Positions 61,587-64,000 of a stretch of 64,000 nt of DNA are shown here, piece by piece. The number at the start of each line of letters is the position of its first letter. Positions within the stretch are counted from its first letter, which is position 1. The translations under genes were made by a program, and so were the position numbers. The DNA is from Sediminibacillus albus. GTDB taxonomy: Bacteria; Bacillota; Bacilli; Bacillales; Amphibacillaceae. Below the pieces are notes generated by a model. It was not told where the DNA came from. It did not search any database and saw only the letters and a list, made by a program, of their open reading frames with translations. The DNA lies in contig NZ_FNFL01000002.1 of the NCBI RefSeq assembly GCF_900101125.1, positions 186,001 through 250,000 on the forward strand. The letters are read 5' to 3'.

Positions 61587-63011
61587 ATGAGCAAATGCAG
61601 TTTAGCGGTTGATATTGGTGCTTCAAGCGGAAGATTGATTGCGGGCAGTCTGAAGGAAAACAGGCTGGAACTGGAAGAGATACACCGGTTTGATAATAAT
61701 TTGACTAGAAAGGGCCATCACTTTTGTTGGGATGTTGATGGTCTATTCAATGAAATCAAGACAGGAATCCGTTTGTGCAAGGAGAGAGGCCTCCATCCAC
61801 AAAGTATTGGGATTGATACATGGGCAGTTGATTTCGTCTTATTGGATGAGAAAAACCGACTTCTGACAGACGCTGTTGCTTATCGGGACTCAAGGACAGA
61901 TGGAATGATGGAAGAAGTTTTTAACCTCATTAGTAAAGAGCGCCTGTATTTGGAAACAGGCATTCAGTTCCAGAAATTCAATACAATTTATCAACTATAT
62001 TCGCTTAAACAGAGCAATCCGGAAATTCTGGATAAGGCAAAATCATTTCTTATGCTGCCGGATTACTTCAATTATCTATTGACAGGAAAGAAAACGAATG
62101 AATATACAAATGCTACTTCTACTCAATTAGTAAATGCTTTCACAAAGAAATGGGATAAAGACTTATTGGATCTGCTGGGTATAAATAAAGACATGTTTTT
62201 AGAAATAAATCCACCCGGCTCACAACTGGGGAGCTTGAGGCAAACGTTAGTCGATGAACTTGGATTAGATATGAAAGTAATCCTTCCTGCCACACATGAC
62301 ACTGGCTCAGCTGTCGTTTCCGTACCTGAAGTCGATGATACAATTTATATAAGTTCTGGAACCTGGTCGCTAATCGGAGTGGAGAATCCGTTCCCAGTCT
62401 GTATCACGAAGGCTTTAGACTATAATTTCACGAATGAGGGTGGTTTTGACTACCAATTCCGCTTCTTAAAAAACATTATGGGGTTGTGGATGATCCAGGA
62501 AGTAAAGAGGAACTACAACGATCAATACAGTTTTCCGGAACTAGTGGAGTTGGCCAACAAAGCTTCCAACTTTCAATCAAAAATAAATGTGGATGATGAT
62601 CGTTTTTTAAAGCCGGAAAACATGGTAGAAGAAATTCAATCCTTATGCCAGGAGACAAATCAAGAGGTACCCAGTACACCTGGCGAGGTAGCCAAATGTG
62701 TATTTGATAGTTTAGGTGTCAGTTATCAGCAAGCTATAGACCAAATTGAAGAAATATATGAAAAAGAATTTAAAAAAATCAATATCATTGGCGGAGGCTG
62801 CCAAAATAAAATGTTAAACCAGCTGATAGCCGATAAAACGAAAAAAGAAGTATTGGCGGGACCGGTAGAGGCAACGGCGATTGGCAATCTTGTTTCTCAA
62901 TTGATCTCCCTAGGAGAAATGAAAGATATCAAACAGGCGAGAAACATTATAAGCCAGTCGTTTGAACTGACAAGATTCACAGCCAATAGAGAGGAGGAGA
63001 ATGTGAAATGA
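61587..63011 (+). CDS. rhaB: Rhamnulokinase
   Basis: 474 residues from the ATG at 61587 behind AGGAGGTG; the open frame further upstream is promoter DNA. FGGY kinase with the RhaB-type start [67 protein letters not shown] and [17 protein letters not shown]. It phosphorylates L-rhamnulose. The next gene starts within its stop codon. Confidence 0.94.
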   Translation: MSKCSLAVDIGASSGRLIAGSLKENRLELEEIHRFDNNLTRKGHHFCWDVDGLFNEIKTGIRLCKERGLHPQSIGIDTWAVDFVLLDEKNRLLTDAVAYRDSRTDGMMEEVFNLISKERLYLETGIQFQKFNTIYQLYSLKQSNPEILDKAKSFLMLPDYFNYLLTGKKTNEYTNATSTQLVNAFTKKWDKDLLDLLGINKDMFLEINPPGSQLGSLRQTLVDELGLDMKVILPATHDTGSAVVSVPEVDDTIYISSGTWSLIGVENPFPVCITKALDYNFTNEGGFDYQFRFLKNIMGLWMIQEVKRNYNDQYSFPELVELANKASNFQSKINVDDDRFLKPENMVEEIQSLCQETNQEVPSTPGEVAKCVFDSLGVSYQQAIDQIEEIYEKEFKKINIIGGGCQNKMLNQLIADKTKKEVLAGPVEATAIGNLVSQLISLGEMKDIKQARNIISQSFELTRFTANREEENVK

Positions 63012-64000
63012 GCGTAACAGAGCGTTATGAAAATGCAAAAGAAGTCTATGAGAAATGGGGAGTAAATGTAGAGGGAGCATTGGAGCAGCTGCAAAATGTT
63101 CCGATATCGATCCATTGCTGGCAGGGGGATGATGTTAGCGGGTTTGAAGTAAATCAGCAGGAATTATCCGGAGGAATCGATGTAACAGGAAACTATCCTG
63201 GTAAAGCGAAGACACCGGAACAACTGCGGAGCGACTTGGAAAAGGCACTTTCACTTATCCCTGGTAAACACCGGGTAAACCTGCACATGATCTATGCGGA
63301 AACCAACGGCGAAGTGGTAGAGCGGGACCAGCTGGAGCCTAAGCATTTCGAAAACTGGGTGAATTGGGCCAAAGAAAACGGGCTTGGCTTGGACTTCAAT
63401 CCGACGTTGTTTGCCCACCCTAAAGCAGACGATGGCTTAACCTTGTCCCATCCAAATAAAGAGGTTAGAGACTATTGGATCAGACACTGTATTGCCAGCC
63501 GTAAAATCGCAGCCTATTTTGGCAAAGAATTAGGCACGCCTGCTCTAACAAACATTTGGATTCCTGATGGGTATAAGGATATCCCCAGCGATCGGCTGAC
63601 TCCCAGACAACGGTTAAAGGACTCCCTGGATGAAATTTTTAAAGTGGAAATAGATGAAAAGTACAACATCGATGCCGTGGAAAGCAAGCTGTTTGGAATT
63701 GGCTCGGAGGCATATGTAGTCGGTTCTCATGAATTTTATTTGGGCTATGCGCTTAAAAATAACAAGCTATGCTTGTTGGATACAGGACATTATCATCCGA
63801 CGGAAGTTGTTTCCAATAAAATATCAGCCATGCTCCTCTACAGTGATCAACTGGCATTGCACGTTTCCAGACCGGTCCGCTGGGATAGTGACCATGTCGT
63901 TATCCTTGATGACGAATTAAAAGAAATAGGAATGGAAATCGTCCGGAACGGGGCGCTTGATAAGGTGAGAATCGGGCTCGACTTTTTTGATGCAAGCATA
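63008..64000 (+). CDS. rhaA: L-rhamnose isomerase (3' end outside window)
   Basis: The first 331 codons. Clear Rha[33 protein letters not shown]-like stretch, [64 protein letters not shown], and the metal site part [18 protein letters not shown]. It converts L-rhamnose to L-rhamnulose. ATGA overlap with rhaB shows coupling. A rhamnulose-1-phosphate aldolase gene would be expected beyond the window. Confidence 0.95.
   Translation, partial: MSVTERYENAKEVYEKWGVNVEGALEQLQNVPISIHCWQGDDVSGFEVNQQELSGGIDVTGNYPGKAKTPEQLRSDLEKALSLIPGKHRVNLHMIYAETNGEVVERDQLEPKHFENWVNWAKENGLGLDFNPTLFAHPKADDGLTLSHPNKEVRDYWIRHCIASRKIAAYFGKELGTPALTNIWIPDGYKDIPSDRLTPRQRLKDSLDEIFKVEIDEKYNIDAVESKLFGIGSEAYVVGSHEFYLGYALKNNKLCLLDTGHYHPTEVVSNKISAMLLYSDQLALHVSRPVRWDSDHVVILDDELKEIGMEIVRNGALDKVRIGLDFFDASI

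Noticed and set aside
1-64000. tRNA, rRNA, CRISPR arrays, prophage or conjugation genes
   Set aside because: None was recognised by eye in any part of the window.

Overview
The window looks like a chromosomal segment of a low-to-moderate GC member of the Bacillaceae (Bacillota). The evidence is strong AGGAGG-type ribosome binding sites with frequent TTG and GTG starts, lipoprotein signal peptides, CcpA-type cre boxes, YesM/YesN, DUF624 and FIMAH families, and protein sequences close to Bacillus AdaA, AlkA, MurQ, AraD and DapG. I see no tRNA, rRNA or CRISPR array. Most of the window serves plant and cell-wall carbohydrate use, interrupted by one AT-rich biosynthetic island.

Regions: (1) 1-3.7 kb: end of a sugar ABC permease, a GH2 glycosidase, and a convergent MFS transporter. 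(2) 4.4-21.4 kb: an AT-rich island. Its core (9.5-18.8 kb, nearly all genes overlapping or a few bases apart) encodes a lysine/ornithine-type N-hydroxylase, a class III aminotransferase, a DAO-type flavin oxidase, a GlmS/FrlB-like SIS protein, a signal-less LivK-like binding protein, a Zn-type cupin with an AIG2-like N-terminal domain, a methionyl-tRNA-synthetase paralogue and a shortened aspartokinase. N-hydroxylase + cupin + MetRS-like + DAO-type oxidase is the signature of the hydrazine (N-N bond) synthetase route known from actinobacterial s56-p1, triacsin and pyrazomycin/formycin clusters. Around the core lie an ATP-grasp ligase, an MFS exporter, a PurU-like formyltransferase, an AraC regulator, an APC permease, and two DNA alkylation repair genes, adaA on the left and alkA on the right. 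This is the most notable find: a candidate Bacillaceae N-N natural product cluster whose product may alkylate DNA. (3) 21.7-23 kb: a lone thiolase. (4) 23.1-30.4 kb: a MurNAc/amino-sugar operon (kinase, MurQ etherase, ABC importer, RpiR/MurR regulator) enclosed by a roughly 0.4 kb inverted repeat. (5) 30.6-42.8 kb: an ABC importer operon with DUF624, Gfo/Idh/MocA and SDR oxidoreductases, a GH42 beta-galactosidase and an ASRT-family protein, with three more Gfo/Idh/MocA genes nearby. (6) 42.9-49.1 kb: a frameshifted PL11 rhamnogalacturonan lyase divergent from a YesM/YesN two-component pair. (7) 49.2-64 kb: a DeoR regulator, an AlsE/Rpe-like epimerase, a ribokinase-family kinase, an RbsA-type ABC importer, a tagatose-3-epimerase-like isomerase, AraD, AraB, an AraC regulator, then RhaB and the start of RhaA.

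Together the carbohydrate genes fit use of rhamnogalacturonan and galactan fragments (galactose, arabinose/ketopentoses, rhamnose) and of peptidoglycan sugars, under CcpA control at several promoters. All functions are inferred from sequence recognition by eye; no database search was run.
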